Assembly: GCF_900142955.1 (NCBI RefSeq)
Contig: NZ_FRCP01000006.1
Location: 186,001 to 250,000, forward strand
Reading direction: 5' to 3'
Length of the DNA stretch: 64,000 nucleotides
From: Anaerosporobacter mobilis DSM 15930
Lineage (GTDB): Bacteria > Bacillota > Clostridia > Lachnospirales > Lachnospiraceae
In this document: positions 44,625 through 54,619 of the stretch, piece by piece
Position numbering within the stretch: the stretch's first letter is position 1
Layout: every line of letters begins with the position of its first letter
Position numbers and translations under genes: made by a program
The notes under the pieces: model-generated
Database searches by the model: none
Seen by the model: only the letters and a program-made list of their open reading frames with translations
What the model was told of the DNA's origin: nothing

Positions 44625-46292
44625 TTAGTTGTTATCTTGCTGTAATGTCATCATTAATGGTGGTATCAATTGTTTCTTTCTTGATACAACACCCTCAAGA
44701 ATAACCTTCTCATCTGGGTTACTTACATTAAATGCATTTGCCACAACTTCTTTTGCTCCATTACCTTGGTATATAAGCTCTGTAGACTCTTGCAGAATAT
44801 TCGTTAACATAAAGAATAGCATATCAACGCCATGGTCTTTGAATGCCTTTTCCATATAAGGAAGTAATTTATCTTTGATTTTTTCTAATTCATCCTGATT
44901 CATTGCAGTAATTTGACCAACACCAAATGTTAAATCATTCGCAGTGAATTTCTTGAAATCTTGATAGAAGATTTCTTCTGGTGATTTACTTAATAAGTTA
45001 CTGCCCGCTGTAAACATCTCTTTGGCATATTCTTCAATCTCAATACCTGCGATCTCTGCTAACTTCTTAGCTGCCATCTCATCCACTGGTGTACAAGTTG
45101 GTGAACGGAATACTAACGTATCTGATAAGATAGCAGAGCATAATAAACCTGCAATATCTTTTTCAATTGGAATGTTATTCTCTTCGAACATCTGGAATAC
45201 AATTGTTGATGTACAGCCAAGTGGTTGATTACGGAAGTATACTGGGTTCATCGTTTCAATACTACCGATACGATGGTGGTCAATGATCTCAAGAATTTCA
45301 GCATCTTCCAAACCATCTACAGCTTGTGAACGCTCACTATGATCCATAAGAATTAACTGTTTTCTCTTTGCCTCTAACAGGTTACGTCTAGAAATCATAC
45401 CAATGAATTCACCAGTTTTCTTGTCGACTATAGGGAAGTCACGATGTCTCTTCTTAGCCATGACAGCTCTGATATCATCAATGAAATTTTCTGTTGTAAA
45501 TGTTATTAAATTATCTTGTTTCATAAAATGACTAATTGGCATACTTTGATTTACCAAACGCGCAACTGTGTACGTATCATATGGTGTTTTAATAATTGTG
45601 CAATCTTTATCTTGTGCTAATTTTGTGATTGTTCTTGATACAGGAGCACCATCACATACAATGATACATTTCGCATTCATCTCAATAGCACATAACTGTG
45701 ATTCATAACGGTTACCTAAGATAACAATATCATTTTCTTCGATATAGTTCTCCATAAGGTCTGGATTGGCTGCTGCTATTAAGGCTTTACCGGAATCAAT
45801 AATCTTATCTGGATTTCCTGCAACCAATTCACCTTGTAAGGTATCTAATATATTAACAATTGGCGTTTTAGCTGTAGATAAAATCTTGTTATCGTACACA
45901 TTCATATACGATTTCGTAATATCTCCGATTGTAATGAGACCAATTAACTGATTATCAGACTCCACTACTGGTAATGTCACAACGCTATTATCCTTCATCT
46001 TTTCCCATGCACGTCTTATTGACATATTTCTATCAATACCTTGGATCTTACGAATCTCTATATCTTTTACTTGAGCACGTACATCAGGAAGATATCCTGG
46101 CGGATTCACTCCAAAATGTTGGAGAACAAATTTTGTCTCCGAATTTACTTGACCGGCACGTTTTGCTTTGTATTTGTTTCCTGTTAATTTACGTTTTAAA
46201 TCTGCATATGCAATTGCTGAACAAATAGAGTCAGTATCTGGGTTACAATGTCCTATTACATATATTGTCGTGTTCTTTTCTTCTTCACTCAT
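44625..46292 (-). CDS. Manganese-dependent inorganic pyrophosphatase with CBS and DRTGG domains
   Basis: A 555-residue family II pyrophosphatase. DHH-domain motifs include HCNPDTDSI (metal-binding) and EIIDHHRIGSIE; a DHHA2 domain ends the protein. Between them lie two CBS motifs (about 80-130 and 255-310) flanking a DRTGG domain, the arrangement of the CBS-type clostridial enzyme, which is inhibited by AMP and activated by other adenine nucleotides in studied homologues. It is 20 bp upstream of the M28-like gene. Confidence 0.92.
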   Translation of the reverse strand: MSEEEKNTTIYVIGHCNPDTDSICSAIAYADLKRKLTGNKYKAKRAGQVNSETKFVLQHFGVNPPGYLPDVRAQVKDIEIRKIQGIDRNMSIRRAWEKMKDNSVVTLPVVESDNQLIGLITIGDITKSYMNVYDNKILSTAKTPIVNILDTLQGELVAGNPDKIIDSGKALIAAANPDLMENYIEENDIVILGNRYESQLCAIEMNAKCIIVCDGAPVSRTITKLAQDKDCTIIKTPYDTYTVARLVNQSMPISHFMKQDNLITFTTENFIDDIRAVMAKKRHRDFPIVDKKTGEFIGMISRRNLLEAKRKQLILMDHSERSQAVDGLEDAEILEIIDHHRIGSIETMNPVYFRNQPLGCTSTIVFQMFEENNIPIEKDIAGLLCSAILSDTLVFRSPTCTPVDEMAAKKLAEIAGIEIEEYAKEMFTAGSNLLSKSPEEIFYQDFKKFTANDLTFGVGQITAMNQDELEKIKDKLLPYMEKAFKDHGVDMLFFMLTNILQESTELIYQGNGAKEVVANAFNVSNPDEKVILEGVVSRKKQLIPPLMMTLQQDNN

Positions 46293-46389
46293 AAATACTC
46301 CTTATAAATATAAAATCTTTTTAGTTTCATTTTTCCATTGTTATGTTTGCATTATGCATTAAATATGGATTATGATTAATATCTGCCAT

Positions 46390-48717
46390 CTAACCGGCGA
46401 TATCATCAATTGTTATAACATTTGTTACTTTCTGTGAGAACTTTCCTTCTTTCGCTTGTTTCATCAGTAACAACATGTTTCTAGTTTCGGCTCTCTTTAT
46501 TAATTCACCGACATAAACTTTAATTTTTGTAAGTTGTTCTGCATATGGTGTTATACGACAGATTTGCTCTATCTTTTCTACAAAGTATTTTCTTGAATTT
46601 TCTTCTACTTCATACTCTTGTTGTTTTACCATACTATAAGCAAAACCAGTTACATCCTCTGCACTATAACGTGGTATGATAATTCGATGTGTAAAGAATC
46701 TACGAAGCGTTTCTTCTTTCATCATTAATTCTTCCATATTTCTTGTACTATCCTCAAACAATACAAGAATTCTTCCATCAAAATGTTCTATCATCTGTAT
46801 AATTGACTTCACTGAATTAGCATTCAATACGCTTGCATTCTCAATAACCAAAGATCCATCTGCTAATTGTTCCATCTTCTCAAGCAAATTAATTTGATTC
46901 AACTTCAATGCACTAATCTTAGCCACTTTCTTTGTCGGAATACGGTTTAGTTTCCACATAGCAATTGCTATCGCTCTTGCTAATGAAGTTTTACCCGTTT
47001 GGATATCTCCACAAACCATAAAGTTATTACATTGCTTGCTATTATCCATATTTTCTAAGATCGAAAGTAATTGTTTTTTGATGGACTCATTATAGATGAA
47101 GTTTTGAAAAATAGTATTCAGATTAATACCATATGCATATGTGTTTTCACCATCTTCATAGATATCTTGGGAATCATGACGGTAAGTCTTAGTAACATCA
47201 TTCTCTTGTAATTGTCGCATTCTTTCTTTCATCTTATGCAACTCTTCTTTAGTAAGAGTATGTGCAGGCTCAGTTTGTGGCGTCTCCTTATTATCTTCTG
47301 GTAATTCCTCTGTTGACTCCTGTGTTAATTCTTTTGCTTCTACTAGAGTTTCATCTTCTGGTAATATTTTGTCTTCCGATAGCCTTTCTTCTTCCGATAT
47401 CGTTTCTTCTTCTGATAGCGTTTTGTCTTCTGCTCCAACTTCTTCGAGTTTCTTAGTTTTCTCAGAAGTAATATCTTCTTGGGAATCATTCATATCTGTA
47501 GGTGTTAATATAACTCCTACTTCCGTTACTGCATCTTCTAACCCTTGTACACTTTCAACGGCTTGTGTTAGATCCGCAGGACTTTCCTCTTGAACAGTAT
47601 CTTGTAGTTTGTCCTCTGCCTTCTCAAGTTCTTGTTCATACTCTTTAACTTTCACAACTGCATTCTCACGTGCATTTACTCGTGCTCTGACCTTATTAAT
47701 CACCTCTGGTGTAAGAACATAATTTGTAGATTCTTCTTCCACTGTAGATTCTTCTATTGTAAGTTCTTCTGCTGCAGTAGTTTCTTCTGCCAATGCAGTT
47801 TCTTCTGCTAAAGTAGTTTCTTCTTCCCAAGTAGTTTCTTCTGCTAAAGTAGTTTCTTCTGCCAAAGATTGCGTCTCTACCACCACATCTTCCTTAATTT
47901 CAGGCTCAATTTCTACTTCAGCTAAGTTAGTGTAATCACTTTCTATATTAGTTACTTTACCATTATCAGAATATAACGCTTCGCTATCCGTTTGACTGCT
48001 ACCTAGGACAGTACTATCCATATCGCTTGGTGATGATACCGTAGATGGTTGGCTTACACCTCTTTGCATTTTTACCTGTCTTATTACCTCTTCTAGACTT
48101 CTAGTAGCATCAAATTCACCAGCTCCTAGATTATCCGTAATGTTAAATCCACTTGTATAGTGTTCCTTTAATAATCGTGCTTTCTCAACCACGATTCCTT
48201 GTCCAAACCACAGAATAATATCACTACATTCATCTACACATTTATCTACTTGACCTGTTTTATGATATAACTTGGCGAGTTCATAGGCCCATTCTTCCAT
48301 ATAATCTTCTTGCTTAAGCTGTTCAAGTGTTTCAATTCTCTGTGCATACGGCGTATGATTCGCTTTTTCTATTCGATAGCGTAACACCAAACGATAGGGA
48401 TCTCTTGGAGCAATACGAAGATATTCATTATAAAACTCCTTCGTCTCCTCCATGTTTTTCATCACAATTGACAAGTCAATTAGCTGTTCGACAATCCTTC
48501 TAGAACAAGATTTTTCGTAAATCCTTAATAATATCTCCATGGCATCTTCATATTCATCATTGTGAATAAGAATCTCTGCTATAACAGATAAGTCAGACAT
48601 ACTTCTAATCTTATCCACATTCATAGATTCAAGAATCTTCATTGCTTTCAGGTACTGCTTTTCCTGTGCAAGTCTCTTTATTTCTTTGATTTTCAGACTG
48701 GAAGCATAACGTTCCAT
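46390..48717 (-). CDS. TPR/acidic-repeat protein with C-terminal AAA ATPase domain
   Basis: A 775-residue protein of unrecognised function: N-terminal helical repeats of TPR type (about 1-190), a long acidic linker (about 230-510) with five-to-seven-residue repeats of the EETTLAEETT type, and a C-terminal AAA domain (about 520-775) with Walker A CGDIQTGKTSLA. Walker B reads LVIENAS rather than hydrophobic-DE, so ATP hydrolysis is doubtful. GGAGGTGCGGGAA supports the ATG at 48717, 15 codons inside the open frame. Confidence 0.75.
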   Translation of the reverse strand: MERYASSLKIKEIKRLAQEKQYLKAMKILESMNVDKIRSMSDLSVIAEILIHNDEYEDAMEILLRIYEKSCSRRIVEQLIDLSIVMKNMEETKEFYNEYLRIAPRDPYRLVLRYRIEKANHTPYAQRIETLEQLKQEDYMEEWAYELAKLYHKTGQVDKCVDECSDIILWFGQGIVVEKARLLKEHYTSGFNITDNLGAGEFDATRSLEEVIRQVKMQRGVSQPSTVSSPSDMDSTVLGSSQTDSEALYSDNGKVTNIESDYTNLAEVEIEPEIKEDVVVETQSLAEETTLAEETTWEEETTLAEETALAEETTAAEELTIEESTVEEESTNYVLTPEVINKVRARVNARENAVVKVKEYEQELEKAEDKLQDTVQEESPADLTQAVESVQGLEDAVTEVGVILTPTDMNDSQEDITSEKTKKLEEVGAEDKTLSEEETISEEERLSEDKILPEDETLVEAKELTQESTEELPEDNKETPQTEPAHTLTKEELHKMKERMRQLQENDVTKTYRHDSQDIYEDGENTYAYGINLNTIFQNFIYNESIKKQLLSILENMDNSKQCNNFMVCGDIQTGKTSLARAIAIAMWKLNRIPTKKVAKISALKLNQINLLEKMEQLADGSLVIENASVLNANSVKSIIQMIEHFDGRILVLFEDSTRNMEELMMKEETLRRFFTHRIIIPRYSAEDVTGFAYSMVKQQEYEVEENSRKYFVEKIEQICRITPYAEQLTKIKVYVGELIKRAETRNMLLLMKQAKEGKFSQKVTNVITIDDIAG

Positions 48718-48988
48718 TTCCCGCACCTCCATATGCATACCGCAGAACCTCATACCAGTCATTTAGTATATTTTCTCTACATGTTCCACGTTGTTACATC
48801 TATCCTTGTATAGTATAACAAAATCTACCATTTTATATATTTCATAGTTCTCCTTGTTATTATAGCATTTTTTGTCTACATAAGACAAGATAGCATTTCA
48901 TTCAACTATAAATTTCATTATAAAATACTATATACTGATTTTCATCATGAAGTAATTTACACTACCAAAGTAACCAGCTTCTAAATCA

Positions 48989-49033
48989 AAAGAAGTCTTC
49001 GACTCTACAACACTAGTAGATGAAGACTTCTTT
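48989..49033 (-). terminator. Terminator of the GH5 gene
   Basis: AAAGAAGTCTTC / GAAGACTTCTTT inverted repeat with a 21-base loop just past the GH5 stop codon. The rest of the 48.72-49.05 kb gap is AT-rich upstream sequence of the TPR/AAA gene with no other clear element. Confidence 0.8.
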
Positions 49034-49047
49034 ATTTCAGTTATATA

Positions 49048-50082
49048 TTAGTTAACTGCCTTAACAATTGCCTCTTTAAGATTAGGGGTAAACCATGTGA
49101 GATCACTACGATTGAATATTCCAAAATATTCATCTCCACTATTGTAATATCCATTATCCCACCAGATACAAGGTACTCCAATGCCTGATGCCTTCTCTAA
49201 GTAATACGTTGCCCACTTGATTACTTCTTCCTCATTTGACACTTCCTTACCTTCTGCATTCACATGAGTTTTATTCACAGCACCATATTCGGTAATGACT
49301 ACAGGAATACCCTTCTTAATGAAAGCATCATTGATTAGCCCCATAACTTCATCAATTTCTTTATTCAGAGAGCCGTCCCAAACCTCTAGACTTCCAATCT
49401 CATCTTTCGAATAGCAGAAATGATGCGGTGTATACGGATGTAGCGATACCGCTATATGACTATCTTGTGGAACACGTAATCCCTGTATCGCTTCTTCTGA
49501 TACAGAAGCTCCTACTGTAGTTACTAGCAGACTTCTCTCCTGATTATTTCCACCAGTACTTCGTACCGCTTCCACAAAAGCTGCATCTAATTGATTCACA
49601 TATTCACGATTTTCCTTAGAACCTCCAGTCCATTCGTTCTCACTGAACTCAATCCTTGGCTCATTAAGCGCCTCTAGTAATAGATGGTCATCATAGCAGG
49701 AAAGATATGATGCAATCTGTTTCCACATGATTTTATACTGTTCTAGTACTTGTTCAAATCCCTCTTTCTCCGGCTTAATCCATTTGTTTTCATGATGCAT
49801 ATTAACAATTACATACATCTGATTATCATACGCATAATCCACTAACTCTTTCACTCTTGCTAGCCAAGTATCTGCAATCTTATATTCAGGTGAAGGGCCA
49901 GTTTGCTCATGCCAAGTGACAGGAATACGAATTGTATTAAATCCAGCTGCTGCCACTACATCAATCATCTCTTTTGTTGTCTTCGGATTTTTCCATGCAG
50001 TCTCTCCACCAAAACAATCCATAGAATTTCCAAGGTTCCAACCTGCTTTCATAGCTTGTACTATATCCTTTGTACTTCTCAT
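49048..50082 (-). CDS. Glycoside hydrolase family 5 (endoglucanase-like), no signal peptide
   Basis: A 344-residue (beta/alpha)8 glycanase, acting on beta-1,4-glucans or related oligosaccharides. Family motifs: GWNLGNSMDCFG near the N-terminus, EALNEPR with the acid/base Glu141, HPYTPHHF and VVITEYGAV with the nucleophile Glu265. It begins directly with the catalytic domain and has no signal peptide, carbohydrate-binding module or dockerin, so it may act in the cytoplasm on imported oligosaccharides. AGGAGG precedes the ATG. Confidence 0.9.
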   Translation of the reverse strand: MRSTKDIVQAMKAGWNLGNSMDCFGGETAWKNPKTTKEMIDVVAAAGFNTIRIPVTWHEQTGPSPEYKIADTWLARVKELVDYAYDNQMYVIVNMHHENKWIKPEKEGFEQVLEQYKIMWKQIASYLSCYDDHLLLEALNEPRIEFSENEWTGGSKENREYVNQLDAAFVEAVRSTGGNNQERSLLVTTVGASVSEEAIQGLRVPQDSHIAVSLHPYTPHHFCYSKDEIGSLEVWDGSLNKEIDEVMGLINDAFIKKGIPVVITEYGAVNKTHVNAEGKEVSNEEEVIKWATYYLEKASGIGVPCIWWDNGYYNSGDEYFGIFNRSDLTWFTPNLKEAIVKAVN

Positions 50083-50167
50083 AAAATACCTCCTAGAATG
50101 ACAAAATGTGTCCCCAATTCTTAGTTCATCTATATTTATACATGTATTATACTATTGAGGGGCAACT

Positions 50168-50257
50168 ATGAATATTGCAGTTATTCTAGATGTTGTACTT
50201 GCAATAATAGTTATATTCATCGGTCTATTCGAACAAGCTTGTCTGTTCATACTGTAG
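50168..50257 (+). CDS. Possible 29-residue membrane microprotein
   Basis: GAGGGG precedes an ATG encoding MNIAVILDVVLAIIVIFIG followed by LFEQACLFIL and a stop. The hydrophobic run could be one membrane helix. The start resembles the N-terminus of CvpA-family proteins, so it could also be a gene remnant. Its last 33 bases overlap the 3' end of the JetC-like gene on the opposite strand. Weak evidence. Confidence 0.3.
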   Translation: MNIAVILDVVLAIIVIFIGLFEQACLFIL

Positions 50258-53200
50258 CGGAATATATTCCATCTCCGTTGTATCTACATTGCTGTGATAC
50301 TCCACTACTACTGTTTGTTGTTTCTTATCGTTTAAACATTGTCCTAGTATATAATTCACATCAAACTTACCTGTTATAGCAGGTGTCGTACCTCTAGCAG
50401 GTACGATTAACTGCACCTTGTTCATCTTAAGTAGTTCAAAAATTGGTTCCCAGATGTAGACGTCTTTGGCAGCACCGAATGGGTTATCGATAAAGATAAC
50501 TTTACGAAGTCCTTTATTATCGATATTGCCTGAATTCATATACGTAATATAGTTGATAATTGCGATCAAGAACTGAATATAGATACCTTGTGATTGTCCC
50601 GTACTTCCTACTGCTTCTTCATAACGAAGGTGTCTACTTTGTTCTTTGATACGCTCTCTTTTATATAACGTCAACTTGATTCGATTCATATCCGTTACAA
50701 TAACCGAGAAGAGACGTTTTAAAGATAACGATTCTCTGATATACTTAATCTTTTCGTTCGGTGTTTCATATTTATCAACACCAGCTACGATTGAATCAAT
50801 ATAGTCTGACATTCTCTGTCCTTGTAATTCCTCATTCACATATGGAATACTGAGACCAATCATCTGAATCTGTTCATTATCTAACATAATCTTTGAAAGC
50901 TTTGGTAGACGTTCTAGTGCCGCTTTCACATTATCACAACGTTGTAAACATTGATTCTCAAAGCTTTGCTTAATTCTCTCCATATCCTCAAGGCCTTGTT
51001 CTATACGCGCTCTCTCCAAACGTATACAATCACATACTCCCTCTAGATTGCTCTTTAAGTCATTGGATTCTTCTAACGTTCCAGGCACTGTTACCGCAGT
51101 ACGTAACTCCTGTGCAAGCTCATATGCCTTCAGAAGTTCTAATGTCTGTGCAGTCTTTTGTAATTGCTGATAGAATTCTTCACGTTTTCTATTCGTATCT
51201 TTTACAATCGACTCTAAATCTCTAGAAAGCATCTTCACGAACCCTTCTATATCCTCTATATCTATACTTTCAACTTCTTTGGACTTAACTAGTTCCATCT
51301 GACGATAGATTCTCTCCATATCGTCTTTGGCATTCTCGCAGACCTTAATAGCTCTTTCACTAAGTGCGAACTCCTCTTTCATATTCTGCTTCTTCTGTAG
51401 TATAACCTGAAGGGCAGCTTTTTGTTCCTCGATATTCGTATCTGCAGTTACTCGTAGAAGTGTCTCTTTGAATACATCACCGAACTTTTCTTCTGCTACA
51501 TTTCGGGCTTGTTCTATTTTACCACCTAACTGATGCTTCAGTGCTTTCTTCTCATCCATACTTTCTCGGAGCTTGCTAAGAATCGCTTCCCCATGAACAT
51601 AATCGGCATTCTCACTCTGTATAATATCTTCACTTATAGCTACTAGCGAATGATTATTCTTCATCTCTTCTAACGTAGCTAAGCTGATCTTACGTTTTGC
51701 GATTGCTTTTAAACTTCGGTTCATGGCATTGATATAAGAATTAAGAAGACGTTCCTTATCTCCTAAATCACTGTATTCCTTCTCGAAAGCATCCTTCTTC
51801 CCTAAGAATCTTGCATCTAATTCCTCTTCTAATAGAGAAAGTACATCAAATTCTCCCTCCTTGTAGTACGGAAGGAAGAGAGTTGTCCACTGCTCTTTGC
51901 AAAATTTCAGTTGCTTATCCACAGAATCCACTTGCAGTTTCCACTGGTCATGTTTTGTTTTCCACTCGTCTCGTAATTGGCAGATTCGTTCATAACGACT
52001 CTGTAGTTCCTCACACGCGTTACGTAGTTGCGTACTCTCTTTTTCTAGTCCACGCTTTTGTGTAGTCACAGCTTCGATTTCTACCAAACGTACGCGCTCT
52101 TGTTCATTTTCTTTCATAGTTGCAGTGATGGTAGTGATTTCATCAGACATCTGCTTCACAGACTGCTCTCTATTCATATAATCAGAAGCTAGTTCCTGAA
52201 TCTCTCTTGATAGAGAAGAGAGCTCCTGTTTGCTCTTCATATGATTTTGTTCCACTTCTGCACATTTTTTTCTATCTTCACCAAGATAATAACGGACTTT
52301 GTCCATATCCTTTTTGAGAATTTCTTCTTGCTGTTCTAATCTTCTAAGCTGTTCTTTTTCATCTTCTACTTCTCCACGAACAACACTCTCTTCTTCCGCC
52401 ATACGCTCTTCACGGTAGAATAACTCTTCTTCTCTCATTGCAAAGGTTATAGACTTCTTAGCGAAGCTTATGGTTCCTTGCTTGATTTCTTCTAGATTTA
52501 AAATCGGTATTGCATATGCACCAAAATCCTTACGCTTAAAATAACGGTCTTCCAACAATGACTCATACTCTTCCATAACAATCAATCCATATGGTAGAAT
52601 TGGTATCTTACGTAATATACGTTCTCTTTCCTTTTCAGGTAGCGTATGAAGATACGCGGTTCCCGTCATTACTTTGTCTTTATATCTCTTCTCTAAGTAT
52701 TCTTTTACCTTGGTTAACCCTTCACTCTCTACATCAAGATTTCGCTCCACAAGCTGCGTCAGATATCTTTCATTTATCTGGATATGCTCTTTACACTTGA
52801 CTAATTTTGTTACAAGTGCCTTATATTGCTCCTCTAACTCTTGTAAGCAATTATCTTTGGATACTATATGGTATACCTCTAATAGCTTCTCATACTCCGC
52901 CTGGCGTATCTTATAACCTTCTAGCCAATCCTCGTATTCCTTAATTGTAGTAGTTATCCTAGTCTTCTTCTCTTCTTTGATCTGTAGACTGGTTTTAAGC
53001 ATTACCATTGTCTCTTGACAAGAGTCTAGTTCCTGTCTGATTGCCTGCAACCTTCCTTCAGAAGCTTTGTTCTCTTCTTCTACTTGGCTGATTGCCTCTG
53101 TAATCTCCTCAAAGAACAATAGACTTACATTCTTACGCATCTGGTTTAGTTTCTGTTGTAGTGCTACTACCTTTTCTTCGACCATTGTAAATGCATTCTC

Positions 53201-54619
53201 TTTGATGGCACGTTCAATATCAAGATTTCTTTCCTCTTCGCCTGAATCACTTAGAACTTCGTCTGCTTCTTTTAATTTATCAAGTAATTCTGCCTTTGCA
53301 GTTTCTAAGTCCTGTACCTTCTTATCTACATGTACCTTTTTATTAAAAGCAAGCTGATTTAGTTCCTGAATCTCAACTTTATTTCCACCTTTAATTGCTT
53401 CTAAGGACTCCTTTAATTCATCTCGATTACTTTTTTCCCTCAAATATTCAAGATAATCATTCATACTCTCTTTTAACGAGATGTCCTTTTGCTTTCGTGC
53501 TAACATATCTTCTTGTAATAAAATTTCCCTTGTTAGTCGTTCTATCTCCTTATTGATTTGTGCAAGGTGTGTTTCGTTTTTTTGAAGTTTTGCCGCTTCT
53601 ACAATAATCTCCAGATGCTTCATCTTCTGGTCTAAATCATCTTGTTCCTTACAAAGTTGCTCATAATGTGCTTGTTTACTAGCAATACATCTCTCATTAT
53701 AGGTATACGCTTGGTGTAACTTCGTCTTTAGTTCTTTATCTCTTGTATAGACATGGTCAAGTATACTTAGCTGTTCTTTTAATCCATCAATAATCTCGAT
53801 CTGACGATCATAGAAATTAACAGTCGCCTTCTTCTGCGATAACTCAATTAATTTATCTTTGATACTTAGTAATGCCTGGGCCATGGAATCTTCACTATCG
53901 TTCCCACCATCTAGATAACGGTTGTAAGCTTTTTGAATTATCTCTTCTATCAGAAGATCTTCTACCACCTTACGTGTTGTCTTATAATTGGTCTCAAAAT
54001 ACGTACGAACATGACCTTCTGTCTTATTAATTCCACGAATGATCTCCCATTCACTTTCATAGATGCCATAATTACTTATGAATTGTTGATATTCTCCCTT
54101 ACGATCGAACACTTCTACACGAAGTCCTGGATTTCTTTGTAATTCTTTTAAATATTGTTTGAGACCCGAATACGTAACGCGCTCATTCTCATTGATAAGT
54201 GGTAAATTACGAATATCATTCTCATTGTACTCACGGTAGAAGATACAGTAATTGAAATAATCAATGGAAGCAGTATCTTTCTCTTCCTGCGCCGTACCTT
54301 TTTTTGCACAGAAACCTGTTGTCATGTACTGAAAACCATCTTTTATGTTGTTATCATTTAACTTCCACTCAATCAAGGAATGAATGGTTGTACTCCCTCC
54401 TGATGTACGGAACAACTTCTCCACTGGTTGTTTATCATCTAATGTACAATTTGGGATTACCGTCTGCAATAACAGCAGCATAAGTACACTCTTACCACCG
54501 CCATTGGCAAGATCGTACAACATATTCTTGCCATATGGCTTCATCATGAAATCATCATAATATTGCGTACCGAAATTATATTTAACATTGTTTACACGCA
54601 ATCTATTAATATGAGGCAT
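50225..54619 (-). CDS. SMC-like coiled-coil ATPase (JetC/MukB-like)
   Basis: A 1464-residue condensin-like ATPase: head segment with Walker A ANGGGKS (38-44), a very long coiled coil broken by a mid-protein hinge-like region (about 620-740), and a C-terminal head with the signature-like STGQSQG and Walker B VIFIDNPFG, where Asn follows the Asp in place of the usual Glu. It overlaps the JetB-like gene by 14 bases. AAGGAGG precedes the ATG at 54619. Together with the next two genes it looks like a Wadjet/MksBEF-type loop-extruding complex. Confidence 0.8.
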   Translation of the reverse strand: MPHINRLRVNNVKYNFGTQYYDDFMMKPYGKNMLYDLANGGGKSVLMLLLLQTVIPNCTLDDKQPVEKLFRTSGGSTTIHSLIEWKLNDNNIKDGFQYMTTGFCAKKGTAQEEKDTASIDYFNYCIFYREYNENDIRNLPLINENERVTYSGLKQYLKELQRNPGLRVEVFDRKGEYQQFISNYGIYESEWEIIRGINKTEGHVRTYFETNYKTTRKVVEDLLIEEIIQKAYNRYLDGGNDSEDSMAQALLSIKDKLIELSQKKATVNFYDRQIEIIDGLKEQLSILDHVYTRDKELKTKLHQAYTYNERCIASKQAHYEQLCKEQDDLDQKMKHLEIIVEAAKLQKNETHLAQINKEIERLTREILLQEDMLARKQKDISLKESMNDYLEYLREKSNRDELKESLEAIKGGNKVEIQELNQLAFNKKVHVDKKVQDLETAKAELLDKLKEADEVLSDSGEEERNLDIERAIKENAFTMVEEKVVALQQKLNQMRKNVSLLFFEEITEAISQVEEENKASEGRLQAIRQELDSCQETMVMLKTSLQIKEEKKTRITTTIKEYEDWLEGYKIRQAEYEKLLEVYHIVSKDNCLQELEEQYKALVTKLVKCKEHIQINERYLTQLVERNLDVESEGLTKVKEYLEKRYKDKVMTGTAYLHTLPEKERERILRKIPILPYGLIVMEEYESLLEDRYFKRKDFGAYAIPILNLEEIKQGTISFAKKSITFAMREEELFYREERMAEEESVVRGEVEDEKEQLRRLEQQEEILKKDMDKVRYYLGEDRKKCAEVEQNHMKSKQELSSLSREIQELASDYMNREQSVKQMSDEITTITATMKENEQERVRLVEIEAVTTQKRGLEKESTQLRNACEELQSRYERICQLRDEWKTKHDQWKLQVDSVDKQLKFCKEQWTTLFLPYYKEGEFDVLSLLEEELDARFLGKKDAFEKEYSDLGDKERLLNSYINAMNRSLKAIAKRKISLATLEEMKNNHSLVAISEDIIQSENADYVHGEAILSKLRESMDEKKALKHQLGGKIEQARNVAEEKFGDVFKETLLRVTADTNIEEQKAALQVILQKKQNMKEEFALSERAIKVCENAKDDMERIYRQMELVKSKEVESIDIEDIEGFVKMLSRDLESIVKDTNRKREEFYQQLQKTAQTLELLKAYELAQELRTAVTVPGTLEESNDLKSNLEGVCDCIRLERARIEQGLEDMERIKQSFENQCLQRCDNVKAALERLPKLSKIMLDNEQIQMIGLSIPYVNEELQGQRMSDYIDSIVAGVDKYETPNEKIKYIRESLSLKRLFSVIVTDMNRIKLTLYKRERIKEQSRHLRYEEAVGSTGQSQGIYIQFLIAIINYITYMNSGNIDNKGLRKVIFIDNPFGAAKDVYIWEPIFELLKMNKVQLIVPARGTTPAITGKFDVNYILGQCLNDKKQQTVVVEYHSNVDTTEMEYIPLQYEQTSLFE

